A DNA stretch of 64,000 nt from Flavobacteriales bacterium (GTDB lineage: Bacteria > Bacteroidota > Bacteroidia > Flavobacteriales_F > PHOS-HE28): positions 124,001 through 188,000 of the forward strand of contig JADJVC010000001.1 in assembly GCA_016710685.1 (NCBI GenBank). Reading direction: 5' to 3'. Below, piece after piece: positions 25,315 through 35,246 of the stretch. The notes beneath the pieces were generated by a model. That model made no database searches. It worked only from the letters and a program-made list of their open reading frames with translations, and was not told the origin of the DNA. Each line of letters opens with the position of its first letter. Within the stretch, counting starts at the first letter, position 1. Position numbers and translations under genes: made by a program.

Positions 25315-25353
25315 GGCAAGATCCGTCCTGTTTGAGTGAGCGTATATGGTACC

Positions 25354-26298
25354 ATGCGCTTCCCGTTCTTATCAATCGCGGTGTTTCAAACCTTGGTAGT
25401 CGCGGCGCAGGAAAGCAACGCTGGGATTTCTGCTTCTCAGATGACCAGCTTCACGTACGCCAACGATTTTTTCACGGCCACGGACCGCTACTTCACGCAG
25501 GGTGCGGGTTTGCGCTATGGCTCCATTGCGCTCGGTCGCTCCTTTTTTATGGCACCGCTGCTACGCCTGCATTCCGATCCTGCACCTTGGCTAACCGTAC
25601 TTGCACAGCAGGATTGCTACACACCGGCCAGCATCCGCACGGAGACCATTCGCACTTTTGACCGGCCATTTGCAGCCGCAATTTACCTGGGGTTGGAGGC
25701 CACTTCCTTGGATCGGGACAATGGGGTGAAGCTGGTTTCCACGTTGTTCGCGGGCGTGATCGGACCGTGCGCCTCCTGTGCAGAAGAACAGCAATGGATC
25801 CACCACGGACTCGGGAACATCGAACCGTTGGGTTGGCAGTATCAACTGCATTCAGATGTGCTGCTGAATTACGGGGCTACCCTTGAAAAGCGCTTGTTTT
25901 CCAGCGGCTGGACAGAAGGCCGTGGCGGCGTGCAGGCCCAGGTGGGCAGCTATCGCAATGATGCCAGCGCGTCTTTCACGTTGGAACTGGGGAAAGCAGT
26001 CTCCGCTTTTATACCGGCCTCAAAGCGGCCAACGAAACCGCAATTCCGGACGTTCGGGAATGCCGCGCTCACGGTAGTGGGTTACGATGCGCCCATGCAG
26101 GGCGGGCTTTTTCAACGCAATAACCCCCATGTGTTGGAGGCCGGCCAGATTGAACGCGTCGTAGCCGGTTATGGCTGGGGCGCGCGCTTCAACTACAAAG
26201 CCATCGACTTGGAATACCGTGAGTGGTACATCGGCCGGACTTTTGAAGGCGGGCTTAGGCACGGCTGGGGGACAGTGGTGCTGCGGGGCTGGTTTTAG
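25354..26298 (+). CDS. LpxR-type lipid A deacylase family outer-membrane protein
   Basis: 314 residues, similar in length to LpxR (DUF2219). Signal peptide in the first 18 residues. The family's N-terminal active-site strand is seen as Y-A-N-D-F-F-T-A-T-D-R-Y-F-T-Q-G (Asn37, Asp38, Asp44), and the second conserved block as W-I-H-H-G-L-G then P-L-G-W-Q-Y-Q-L (catalytic-type His followed by G-W-x-x-Q-L). LpxR removes the 3'-acyloxyacyl group of lipid A at the outer membrane. The barrel-like rest ends in an aromatic residue (Trp-Phe). ATG 25354 was chosen for the signal peptide over GTG 25336. Confidence 0.87.
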   Translation: MRFPFLSIAVFQTLVVAAQESNAGISASQMTSFTYANDFFTATDRYFTQGAGLRYGSIALGRSFFMAPLLRLHSDPAPWLTVLAQQDCYTPASIRTETIRTFDRPFAAAIYLGLEATSLDRDNGVKLVSTLFAGVIGPCASCAEEQQWIHHGLGNIEPLGWQYQLHSDVLLNYGATLEKRLFSSGWTEGRGGVQAQVGSYRNDASASFTLELGKAVSAFIPASKRPTKPQFRTFGNAALTVVGYDAPMQGGLFQRNNPHVLEAGQIERVVAGYGWGARFNYKAIDLEYREWYIGRTFEGGLRHGWGTVVLRGWF

Positions 26299-26378
26299 GG
26301 GGGCTATATCGGTGGCCGGCGCATTTTTCTTGAGCGCATATGACGATGCGCATAACTCCCGCTCCAATAGTCGAAACC

Positions 26379-26410
26379 AATCCTGGTAATCCTGTAATCC
26401 TGTCAAAAAT
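26379..26410. repeat. Second ACAGGATTA-type degenerate repeat
   Basis: On the minus strand: GATTTTTG, ACAGGATTA, CAGGATTA, CCAGGATTG. Same unit as the array at 13641-13680, placed immediately after the stop codon of the leftward oxidase gene. Confidence 0.6.
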
Positions 26411-27530
26411 CAACCCACCAATTCCACCGCCTGCCGCGCCACCCGTATGCCCACGGCTACGCCGATGCCGCCCAAGCCCGCGGCCAGCACGCTGCGGGGG
26501 AGAGGCGCTCCACCAGCGGCGGTCCCCCTTGTTCGCGGAAGCCCATTACTCCGCTCCAGCGTTGGGCAATTGAAAAATCCTTGCCCGGAAGGACCAACGT
26601 GCGCAGCACCTCCTCCAAGGCTTGTTGGATCTGCGGCGTGGTGCCGTCCACTTCGGTGGTTTCCCCGGCTTTGTCCAGATGCCGGCCGCCGCCTATCAAA
26701 ACGCGGCCTTGGTAGTGGCGGAAGTAGAAGTAACCTTCATCCAAATGGAAGGTGCCTTTCAACGACAGACCGGGGATCGCGTTTGTCAGCAGTACTTGGC
26801 CGCGGGCAGGAAGGATGCCGCATTCTGGAGCCAACGCTCGGCTGAAACCGTTGGTGGCGAACACAGCATGCTTGGCGTGAAGCGCTGAGCCATCGTGAAT
26901 TCGCAACGCTACGGCATGTTGTCCTTCCGTCCAGGACCCAACCTTCGCGTTGAAACGCACTTCAACGCCGCTTTCCTGCACTTTCCGAAGCAGTGCCCGC
27001 ATTAACTTACCACTGTCCACTGCGCCTTCCAGCGCATTCCAGGTCATGTGGCCCGAGCCTAAGCCCATGGCGGCGATCCGGTCATCGGCCCATACGAAGA
27101 TGTCCTTTCCGAGGATGCCCCGCAGTGCGGCGTTCAAACTGTCGAACCGTTCCGCTACCCGCGTGTACAGCACATTATCCGCCCGGAAAATCTCATAACC
27201 GCCCACGGGTTCGAAGCCGATGGCTTCGTCGCCCAGTTCCTGCCGCAGCTCCAAGAGCCCGTGCCAGCGCTCCTCCACGCGCTGCAGTGCCGTGGTTTCG
27301 CCAAGTGCGTCCAGGTCGTGCAGCAGTTCGCTGGGGCTGCCGAAGCAGGCAAAGCCCGCGTTCTTAACGCTCGCACCCACTGGATGCGGCCCACTTTCCA
27401 GAACCACCACCCGATGGTCGGGATGTTTCCGGCTGTAATTAAGCGCCGTAAAGAGGCCCGTGATGCCTGCGCCCACCACTGCCAGCGCGGTTTCCCCGCT
27501 GAACGACCGCTCTTCCCAAATGCTTTTCAT
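26410..27530 (-). CDS. FAD-dependent oxidoreductase (DAO family), frameshifted near the C terminus
   Basis: About 373 residues when read through one indel. The N-terminal dinucleotide-binding motif is V-V-G-A-G-I-T-G-L-F-T-A-L, followed by V-V-V-L-E-S-G; the family motif N-A-G-F-A-C-F-G-S-P-S-E and the C-terminal S-G-V-M-G-F segment fit glycine/D-amino-acid oxidase-like enzymes. As given the frame changes after V-E-R-L-S-P at a run of five G (26496-26500); adding one base gives V-L-A-A-G-L-G-G-I-G-V-A-V-G and a stop at 26410, the expected FAD-contacting C terminus. Substrate unknown. Start ATG 27530. Confidence 0.86.
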
Positions 27531-27673
27531 CCTTTCGGTCCGTTTTTTGCACCCGCCAATGTGATCCACGCAAATTTGGAAAAGCAGCTTCCGTTGAACA
27601 CCGCTTTACCCATGGAGCGCCAAAGTTGTCGTAATTTGCGTCTTCCCCCAACACGACCCGCACACCGACCTGC

Positions 27674-30600
27674 ATGGCCGCTTCGCCCTTTCGCCCGATC
27701 CCTTGGCTAGTCCTGGCGGTTTTTCTATTGTTCGGTCTGGCTGCAAACGCGCAGATCGACAATGTTTACGTGTACGGCACGGTGAAGGACTACAACACTT
27801 CAAAGAAGCTCGACGGCATCACCGTATCCGTACTGAAGGACGGTGCCCAATTCACGCAGGTCGTCACCAGCGCTAATGGCAAGTACGAATTCAACTTGGA
27901 CTATGGGCACGACTACAAGCTCGTGTTCGACAAGGTCGGCATGGTGGGCAAGAACGTCAGCATCAACACCACCGGCATTCCGGATGCCGATCGCCAAGGC
28001 GGCTTGGCCATGAACGTGGAGATGACGCTCTTCCAAGAACTGCCCGGCATCGATTTCAAACTGTTGCAGCAACCCATTGGTAAATCAAAGTACGACCCGG
28101 ACACCAAGAACTTGGCGTGGGACCTCGCTTACACCGAGCAGATACGCGCTGAAATGGAGCGCTTGCTGAAGGAATACGACGACAAGAAAAAACGTGAGGC
28201 CGGCGCGGATGAGGATTACGCGAAGGCGATGAAAGCGGGTACCGATGCCATGGCTGCTGCCAGCTACGAGAAGGCAGTCAAGTCATTCACCGACGCCTTG
28301 GGATTAAAACCCGCCGACCCCGTTGCCACGGCGAAATTGAGCGACGCGCAGATCAAGTTGAACGAGCTGAGCGCCGCCAGCAAGAAGGAGGCCCAATACG
28401 CCGAGCTGATCAAAGCGGCGGACGGGTTCTTCGGCAAGAAACAATATGAGGAAGCAAAGGCCAAATACCAGGAAGCCACGCAAGTGAAGGACCAGGAGGC
28501 TTACCCCAAACAGAAGATCAAGGAATGCGACGCTTTCATTGACGACCTCGCGAAAAAGGCCGAAGCAGACAAGAAGGCCAAGGAACTGGATGACCAGTTC
28601 AAGGCCGCAGTGGCTGCTGGTGATGCGGCTTTCAAAGCGGAGAACTACGAGCTGGCCAAAACGAGCTTTACGCAGGCGCAATCCTTGAAGCCTGCGGAAA
28701 AATATCCGCCGGAACAGCTTGCCGCGATCGCCAAGAAGCTGGATGAACTGGCCAAGAAGGCCGAAGAGGATGCGAAGAACAAGGAGTTGGATGCAAACTA
28801 TCAGGCGGCCATTGACGCAGGGGATGCATCGTTCAAAAAAGCGGACTACGATGCCGCGAAGGGAAAGTACAATGAAGCGTTGGGGCTGAAGCCGAAAGAA
28901 AAATACCCTACGGACCAGCTTGCGGCGATCGAACAAAAGCTGAAAGAGCTTGCGGACAAGGCGGATGCGGATGCAAAAGCGAAAGAGCTCGACGCGCTGT
29001 ACCAAGCGACCATCGCCGCTGCGGATGCGTCCTTCAAAAGTGCCGAATATGATGCGGCGAAAGGCAAATACAACGAAGCCTTGGGCCTGAAGTCGACAGA
29101 GAAATACCCTGCGGACCAGCTCGCCGCCATTGAGAAGAAGCTGAAGGAACTGGCAGACAAAGCCGATGCGGACGCCAAGGCCAAAGAACTGGATGCCCAG
29201 TACCAAGCCGCCATCGCTGCTGCGGATGCCTCCTTCCAAACCGCGGACTATGATGCTGCGAAAAACAAGTACAACGAGGCCTTGGGCCTGAAAGCAAAAG
29301 AGAAATATCCCGCCGACCAGATCGCCGCCATTGAAAAGAAGCTGAAGGAACTGGCCGATAAAGCGGACGCGGACGCAAAGGCGAAGGCGTTGGACGAGGA
29401 TTACAAGAAGCTGGTGGACAAGGCCGAAAAGTTTTTTGCCGATGCGGAGTATGCCGATGCCAAGACCAAGTTCCAAGAAGCTTTGGGATTGAAGCCGGAC
29501 GAGGCCAAACCCAAGGACGCATCGTTGAGATCGATGCCAAGCTGGCTGAACTAGCCCGCCAAGCCGAAGAAAAGAAGAGGCAGGACGAGTTGGATGCCAA
29601 ATACGCCGGGCTCATTGCCAGCGCTGACAAATCCTTTAAGAACGAGAAGAACAGCGATGCGTTGAACGATTACAAGGATGCTTCTGCGCTGAAACCCGCT
29701 GAGCAATACCCAAAGGACCAGATCGCCGCCATTGAAATGCTCATGGACGCCAACTCCAAGGAGCAGGCCGAGAAGGAGCGGCTGGAACGCGAAGCCAAAG
29801 ACAAGCAAGACAGCTATAATGCGCTCATCAAACAAGCAGATCAGGAATTCAAAGCAAAAAATTACGATGGCGCGTTAAGCGGATACGAGCAGGCCTTGGA
29901 CATCAAAGCGGACGAAAAATACCCTGCTGACCAGATTGAAGCGATCAATAAAATGCTGGCGGAGTTAGCTGCCCGGAACGATGCCGATAGCTTGAAAGCC
30001 GCGCAGGAAGCAGAGGAACGCGCGCGGTTGGAAACTGAAAAGAACAACAAGGAACAGGCAGCTGCCGATCTACAGGCCCGCTATGACGCTGCCCTGGCCA
30101 AGGCCGATTCCGCGTTCAAGACCAACAACTTTGATCCAGCCCGTGAAGGCTACACCGAGGCTCTCGGCATAAAACCTGAGGAAAAATACCCCAGGACCAG
30201 TTGGCCGCCATCGATGCGGCCTTGGCACAAATGAGCGAGGCAGACAGTTTGGCTACCGCCGCTGCGGAAAAAGCCCGCTTGGAAGCGGAAGAACACCAAC
30301 GCCAGCTCGATGCTGAAGCGGAGGCTCAGCGCTTGGCCCTCGAACAGGCCCGCCTGGAACGCGAAGGCGAACAGGCATTGAATGACCGGTATGCCAAGGT
30401 GATCCTTGACGCTGACGGAAACATGGCCACCCAGGATTATTCGGCCGCTCGGGACTTGTACACACAGGCTTTGGACATTAAGTCTTCGGAAACCTACCCC
30501 CAAGTGAAGATCGAACAGATCGATAAGCTATTGGCGGAACAAGCGCGCTTGGAAGCAGAACGCGCTGAGGCAGAGGCCGCAAGAAAAGCCGAACCGCCAC

Positions 30601-31523
30601 CGCCCGCGCCGGTGTCCAACATGGACAACCGAAAGGAGTTGGAAGCGGAAGAGTTCATGCGTGAAGCCCGTGAACGGGAAGAGGCCGAGAAATACGGCAA
30701 GATCAAACGGTTGAAGACCGCCGTGCAGGACCAAACGGTGGCCAATGGCGATGAAGCTTACAAACGCCAAGAACAGGACTTGAAACGGAACCAGTCCGTT
30801 GTTGAAAGTTCAGCTTCCCTTTACGAAGGCAGTGAGGACATGCGCAAACGCAACGCCGAGGAGCTTGAAGCCCTGCGCAAGGCGTTGGCCGAGCGCAAGG
30901 AAGCGCTTCAGGCCCAAGGCATAGCCCAAAGCCAACAGGCTGTAATGGCCGCTAAAGCGCAAGAAGATGCCCATGCGGAGATGGTCACTGCCCACCAGCA
31001 AGGCAGCAGCACCGGGGATGCCACTGAGCAGTTGAAAGCCGATGCCCAAAGCCGCATGGATGCTGCCGCCGCAGCCGCCCAAGAACGCAGCGCCGCCGCC
31101 TATTCACAGGTTGAGACTGCGCAACAACAAGCTGCGGACATGCAAGGCAAGGGTGCCGGGCTGGCAGCCCATCAGCAGGCAAGTTCCGAGCTGTTGAAAG
31201 AACAAGAGAACCTGCGCCAACAGCAGCTCGCCAACGCCGGAAAGGACCGAAGCGTGGGGGAGAAGGAACGCCTTAACGGCATCAATGTGAATACACAGCG
31301 GTCCTTCGCGGAATATGGTCGCAATAAGCTTGCCGAGGATTACCCTCAAGGCGTAACCGAGGAAAGCTATACCGAAGGCAACAAGGTGATCATACGCCGT
31401 GTGGTGGTGCAAGGCAATAAAGCCAATGCATACAGCAAGGTGATCGCCAAGTGGGGAACCTTCTACTTCAAGGACGGACAGCCCATTTCCGAGCAGACTT
31501 GGTCCGTGAATACGGAGCAGTAG
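27674..31523 (+). CDS. Large secreted repeat protein: Ig-like domain plus eleven TPR/coiled-coil units (two frameshifts)
   Basis: About 1280 residues. Signal peptide (residues 1-26), a CarboxypepD_reg-like beta domain (about 30-125), then about eleven units of 65-100 residues of the form Y-x3-I-x-A-A-D-x-x-F-K-x-A-D-Y-D-A-A-K-x-K-Y-N-E-A-L-G-L-K-P-x-E-K-Y-P-x-D-Q-L-A-A-I followed by a charged helix (K-E-L-A-D-K-A-D-A-D-A-K). Units 3-6 are 67 residues and nearly identical. A long coiled-coil stretch and a small alpha/beta domain (residues from Y-G-R-N-K-L-A-E-D-Y-P) close it. One base seems missing near 29520 and one A near 30193 (CCCCAGG for CCCCAAGG). Probably a periplasmic or surface scaffold; no family name recognised. 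Confidence 0.85.
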
Positions 31524-31861
31524 TTGTCCCGACCCGACAAGCATCGGGGGGGCACCGAAAATTTCCTGTGATCAAAGGCCTCACACGCAAATGAGTCGAG
31601 TGCCTATATTGAAGGAGTAATCTGGACGCTGCGCAATTTCCGACTTGGTGGGTTTTTACCGAAATGCACGCCAGTGCACCACAGTTTCCGTGCTTCTAAC
31701 TTGATCAGGTCCTATTCCCACCAAGCTCGTTTGCGAAATCCAGGTGTGCGATCAATATGCCAGATGCCGCCTGCGGACTAAGAGCCAGCTAGGCTTGTAC
31801 AAGAAGCACTTCTACTGGCGAAATATGGCCGGCGCAAGCTGCAACCCGGATCCGCCCCGAG
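31524..31861. other. 338-bp intergenic stretch without a recognisable gene
   Basis: Between the repeat protein and the leftward TlpA-like gene. Near its left end CCCGA-CAAGCA-TCGGG (31533-31548) forms a short hairpin that may terminate the repeat-protein transcript. The rest is of lower GC than the flanks and has no start-linked frame of plausible composition on either strand. Confidence 0.5.
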
Positions 31862-33340
31862 CTATTTCACAGCCTTCTTCTCCAACGAGTTGATCAAGGT
31901 CACCATCTGGTCCACGTCCAGCTGTTTGCCCACGATCTTGTGGTCCTTGTCCAGCAAAAAGAACTTCGGGGTGCTGTACACATCCCAGGTTTCCGCGTAA
32001 TTCATGCTTTCGATGGTCGTGTACTTCGGAATGTAGTTGTACGATGCCTTCTTGGCGCCTTCGTAGACGTGCCATGTCAATCCCACGTTGATCCAGTCAA
32101 GGTCGTTGGCCTTAATGAACACTTTCCAATCGCTCAGAAGCGTGCTGTCCGTGGCTTTCGCAATGGAGAAGACCTCCACGTCCAACGGCTTCAACTTCGC
32201 CTTCCAGTCCTCATGGAGAACGGGCAGTACCTTTTTACAGTGACCACAATGCGGGTCCCAGAATACGAGCAACACGTATTTATTGGGCAGGCTGTAATAG
32301 CCCTTCCAGTTCGTTTCCGTGGTGTCCGTTAGAATGATGTCCTTGCCGGTGGCACCGATAACCAACGGGGCCATTTTCTGGGCGCGCTCGCACAACTTGT
32401 CGAGCTTGTCCTGCTCCATCCAAGTGGCCCTGCTCTTACCCTCGGTCGGGCAGTAGTAGGTCTGGGCCATGTGTACGAATACCGCGTCCATGCCCATGAT
32501 GTCGCTGGTTTCGTACTTGTACGTGATACCGTTCACCGCGAATTTGAACAGGTCACCGTTGTCGTCCATGCGCCGGATCAAGTCGTCGGCGGCCTTGTTG
32601 ATGGTGTCCGGGATCTGCGGCACCACCTTGCCGATGTATTCGTCGAATTTGTTCTGGAATACGGGCGTGCGCAGATTCCGCGGGTCCTTCAGGTCGGTAT
32701 TGTCCCAGAAGTGCTGGCGGAAGGCATAGTAACTCGCGGCACTGTCCAAGGTGCCATCGGCCTTGAGGATCTGCGTATTATCAGGCTCAATGCTCATCTT
32801 CACGATGCTGGCCATGAACGTGCCCGGATGTTCTTTTACCAATTGTTTCTGGTAGTCTTTCACCTCTTTGTCCAGCTTTGCCAGCTGCTTCATGAAAGAG
32901 CCTTTGGCAATGGGGTCTTCTACCAGGTCCTTGGCCTTCTTCACGCTATCCGCCGATTGCCGCAGATCCGCCAGTTTCTTGATGTACGTCTGAAAGATCT
33001 TGTTCTCCTCCGATTTCACCACGACCAGATGCTCGTTCAATGCAGCGGTGTCGCTGGTCATTTCCACCACCGGCTCGTTTACGATGATCTCGAAGTACTT
33101 CGGGCCCGGGATCACCACGGCATAAACACCGCTCTTGTAGCCGGAGGCCCGGTTGAACAGGGCGACACCCTTGGCGTTCGCCACGGTAGTGTCCGTGTAG
33201 TAGAGTTTGTTGCCGAAGTAGTTCGCCAAGAAGATGGTGTCGCCGGCAGCGCCGTCGATCGTGAACTGCAGGTGACGCTTGTCTTGCGCGTGCAGGCTGG
33301 ACAATGCTAAAGTGGCAAGCAGCAGGAAGGTGGTTCGCAT
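31862..33340 (-). CDS. TlpA-like thioredoxin-fold protein with DUF4369-type N-terminal domain
   Basis: 492 residues, exported (signal peptide residues 1-19). The N-terminal 100 residues form a beta-rich DUF4369-like domain; a helical DUF5106-like middle follows; the C-terminal 150 residues are a TlpA/AhpC-type thioredoxin domain with the redox motif W-D-P-H-C-G-H-C-K-K and the cis-proline region Y-S-T-P-K-F-F. Bacteroidota proteins of this build are periplasmic thiol-disulfide reductases or structural relatives; the redox partner is unknown. ATG 33340 lies 5 nt behind an exact -7 box TAATTTTG (33353-33346), predicting a leaderless mRNA. Confidence 0.9.
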   Translation of the reverse strand: MRTTFLLLATLALSSLHAQDKRHLQFTIDGAAGDTIFLANYFGNKLYYTDTTVANAKGVALFNRASGYKSGVYAVVIPGPKYFEIIVNEPVVEMTSDTAALNEHLVVVKSEENKIFQTYIKKLADLRQSADSVKKAKDLVEDPIAKGSFMKQLAKLDKEVKDYQKQLVKEHPGTFMASIVKMSIEPDNTQILKADGTLDSAASYYAFRQHFWDNTDLKDPRNLRTPVFQNKFDEYIGKVVPQIPDTINKAADDLIRRMDDNGDLFKFAVNGITYKYETSDIMGMDAVFVHMAQTYYCPTEGKSRATWMEQDKLDKLCERAQKMAPLVIGATGKDIILTDTTETNWKGYYSLPNKYVLLVFWDPHCGHCKKVLPVLHEDWKAKLKPLDVEVFSIAKATDSTLLSDWKVFIKANDLDWINVGLTWHVYEGAKKASYNYIPKYTTIESMNYAETWDVYSTPKFFLLDKDHKIVGKQLDVDQMVTLINSLEKKAVK

Positions 33341-33345
33341 GTGGG

Positions 33346-33353
33346 CAAAATTA
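33346..33353 (-). promoter_or_regulatory. -7 box TAATTTTG abutting start codon
   Basis: Exact TAnnTTTG on the minus strand, 5 nt before the ATG at 33340. Confidence 0.5.
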
Positions 33354-33556
33354 GAAGCAGGACAAAGCGGGTTTGGGCCGTTAACGATCCTTTGACGCTT
33401 TCGCTCGACGGGAGGTTTTTCCGTTGGGCGAATTTGGCATTTCAAATGGCGTGCCGGGATGAGGATGAGATGCGGTGCTTTACACCACTGAGGCACGGAG
33501 GTTTGCAGAGGAGGTTTACAAGGAGGTGGTCGGCGTCGTTGCCGTGCACCGCGTGA

Positions 33557-35155
33557 TCACGCGCTTTGCAAGGTTTTGAATTCGTTGGTCAAATGGAATT
33601 CGATCGCGGGGTTGTTGCGCCTCTCCAAGTCCAGCATATAGGCTGAAGGGGCCATGAATACCGGGTTTTCATCTTTGTCCTCAACTACCTGCAAAGCTTT
33701 TACACGGATGAATTCCTGTAAGGCCGCTGGGTCGTTACTGGTGAGCCAGCAAGCTTTGTATGCCTGGATGGCTTGGAAAGCGCAATCCGCGCCGTATTCA
33801 TGCTCTAACCGGTAGCGTATCACGTCGAATTGCAGTTCGCCTACACAGCCTACGATCTTCTTGTTGCCCGGTTGCTGGGTGAACAGCTGTGCCACGCCTT
33901 CTTCAGTCAACTGCCGTATGCCTTTTTCAAGCTGCTTGCTGCGCATGGGGTCCTTGTTCACCAGTTCGCGGAACAGCTCCGGACTGAAAGACGGAATGCC
34001 ACGGAAGTTGAATTCCGCACCGGCGGTCATGGTGTCGCCGATCTTTAAGCTTCCCGTGTCGAACAAGCCGATGACGTCCCCGGGCCAAGATTCATCAACG
34101 AGCGTCTTCTGCGCGGCCATGAAAGCCGTGGGGTTGGCGAAGCGCAGTTTCTTGCCGCTGCGCACATGCAAGTAGAAGGTATTGCGCTTGAAATTGCCGG
34201 AGCACACACGCATGAAAGCCACGCGGTCACGGTGGTTCGGGTCCAAATTGGCGTGTATCTTGAAGACGAAGCCGCTGAAATCAGGGTTTTCGGGTCGCAC
34301 CGTGCCCTGGTCGGTCTCTCGGGGACCGGGCGGCGGGGCAATGCGTACGAAGGTGTCCAGTACTTCGCGCACGCCGAAGTTGTTGAATGCACTGCCGAAA
34401 AAAACCGGTGCCAAGTGCCCGGCCCGATAAGCTTCCACGTCCAACGGGTCGTACACCCCGTTCACCAAGTTTACGTCTTCGCGCAGTGATTCCGCTGCTT
34501 CCTTCCCAATCGTGCTATCCAACTGCGGATCTTGAAGGTCAGCTATCTGCACGGCTTCCGCTTCGCGTTTGGTTTTCAGTGCCGCAAAGAGGCGCAAGTC
34601 ACCATCATACAGGTCATAAACACCTTTGAAAGTGGCGCCCACGCCGATGGGCCAGCTTAACGGTCGCACTTTGATGGACAGTTTGGCCTCCAGCTCATCC
34701 AACAGGTCGAACGGATCACGCCCTTCCAAGTCCAGTTTGTTGATGAAGATGATGACCGGTGTGTTCCGCATGCGGCACACTTCCATAAGCCGCTCGGTCT
34801 GCGCCTCGACGCCTTTCGTGGAGTCGATCACCAGCACAACGCTGTCCACCGCCGTAAGCGTGCGGTAGGTATCCTCGGCAAAGTCCCGGTGACCGGGCGT
34901 GTCCAGCAAGTTCATAAGTGTGCCGGCATAGTCGAAGGTCATCACGGAGGTGCTTACGGAGATGCCCCGTTGCCGCTCGATCTCCATGAAGTCGCTGGTG
35001 GCGCCTTTGCGGATCTTGTTGCTCTTTACCGCGCCTGCCGTCTGGATGGCACCGCCGTATAAGAGGAATTTCTCCGTCAAGGTGGTCTTGCCCGCGTCCG
35101 GGTGGCTGATGATGGCGAACGTGCGCCGCTTGGCAATTTCCTCCGTAAGTCCCAT
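33557..35155 (-). CDS. prfC: Peptide chain release factor 3
   Basis: 532 residues, full length. A translational GTPase that removes RF1/RF2 from the ribosome after peptide release. G1 motif S-H-P-D-A-G-K-T-T, the switch I region with E-R-Q-R-G-I-S-V-S, G3 D-T-P-G-H, G4 N-K-L-D (here with R-D following, as in RF3) and the RF3-specific domains: F-S-P-E-L-F-R, G-V-A-Q-L-F, V-G-E-L-Q-F-D-V. ATG 35155 gives the normal N terminus T-E-E-I-A-K-R-R-T-F-A-I-I-S-H. A TACCTTCG-CGGCC promoter box lies 13 nt upstream. Confidence 0.97.
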   Translation of the reverse strand: MGLTEEIAKRRTFAIISHPDAGKTTLTEKFLLYGGAIQTAGAVKSNKIRKGATSDFMEIERQRGISVSTSVMTFDYAGTLMNLLDTPGHRDFAEDTYRTLTAVDSVVLVIDSTKGVEAQTERLMEVCRMRNTPVIIFINKLDLEGRDPFDLLDELEAKLSIKVRPLSWPIGVGATFKGVYDLYDGDLRLFAALKTKREAEAVQIADLQDPQLDSTIGKEAAESLREDVNLVNGVYDPLDVEAYRAGHLAPVFFGSAFNNFGVREVLDTFVRIAPPPGPRETDQGTVRPENPDFSGFVFKIHANLDPNHRDRVAFMRVCSGNFKRNTFYLHVRSGKKLRFANPTAFMAAQKTLVDESWPGDVIGLFDTGSLKIGDTMTAGAEFNFRGIPSFSPELFRELVNKDPMRSKQLEKGIRQLTEEGVAQLFTQQPGNKKIVGCVGELQFDVIRYRLEHEYGADCAFQAIQAYKACWLTSNDPAALQEFIRVKALQVVEDKDENPVFMAPSAYMLDLERRNNPAIEFHLTNEFKTLQSA

Positions 35156-35168
35156 TTTCCAAAGGCCG

Positions 35169-35176
35169 CGAAGGTA
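35169..35176 (-). promoter_or_regulatory. -7 box TACCTTCG for prfC
   Basis: Minus-strand TACCTTCG followed by CGGCC, ending 13 nt before the ATG. Confidence 0.5.
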
Positions 35177-35246
35177 GCGGTAGGGCGTGGCAGAAGCACT
35201 CTTCTTAGTTTAGCGCCCCGTGGCCACTATGTCACACCCCGTTTTC

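Noticed and set aside
28570..29400. Possible CRISPR array suggested by regular repeats
   Set aside because: The 201-bp units are coding repeats in frame with TPR-like protein units; no short direct repeats with unique spacers exist.
28304..29476. A 390-codon minus-strand frame opposite the repeat protein
   Set aside because: It repeats with the same 201-bp period as the real gene and reads F/L/R-rich low-complexity sequence.
32471..33310. A 279-codon plus-strand frame opposite the TlpA-like gene
   Set aside because: The minus-strand product has a signal peptide and a CxxC thioredoxin domain; the opposite frame shows no family features.
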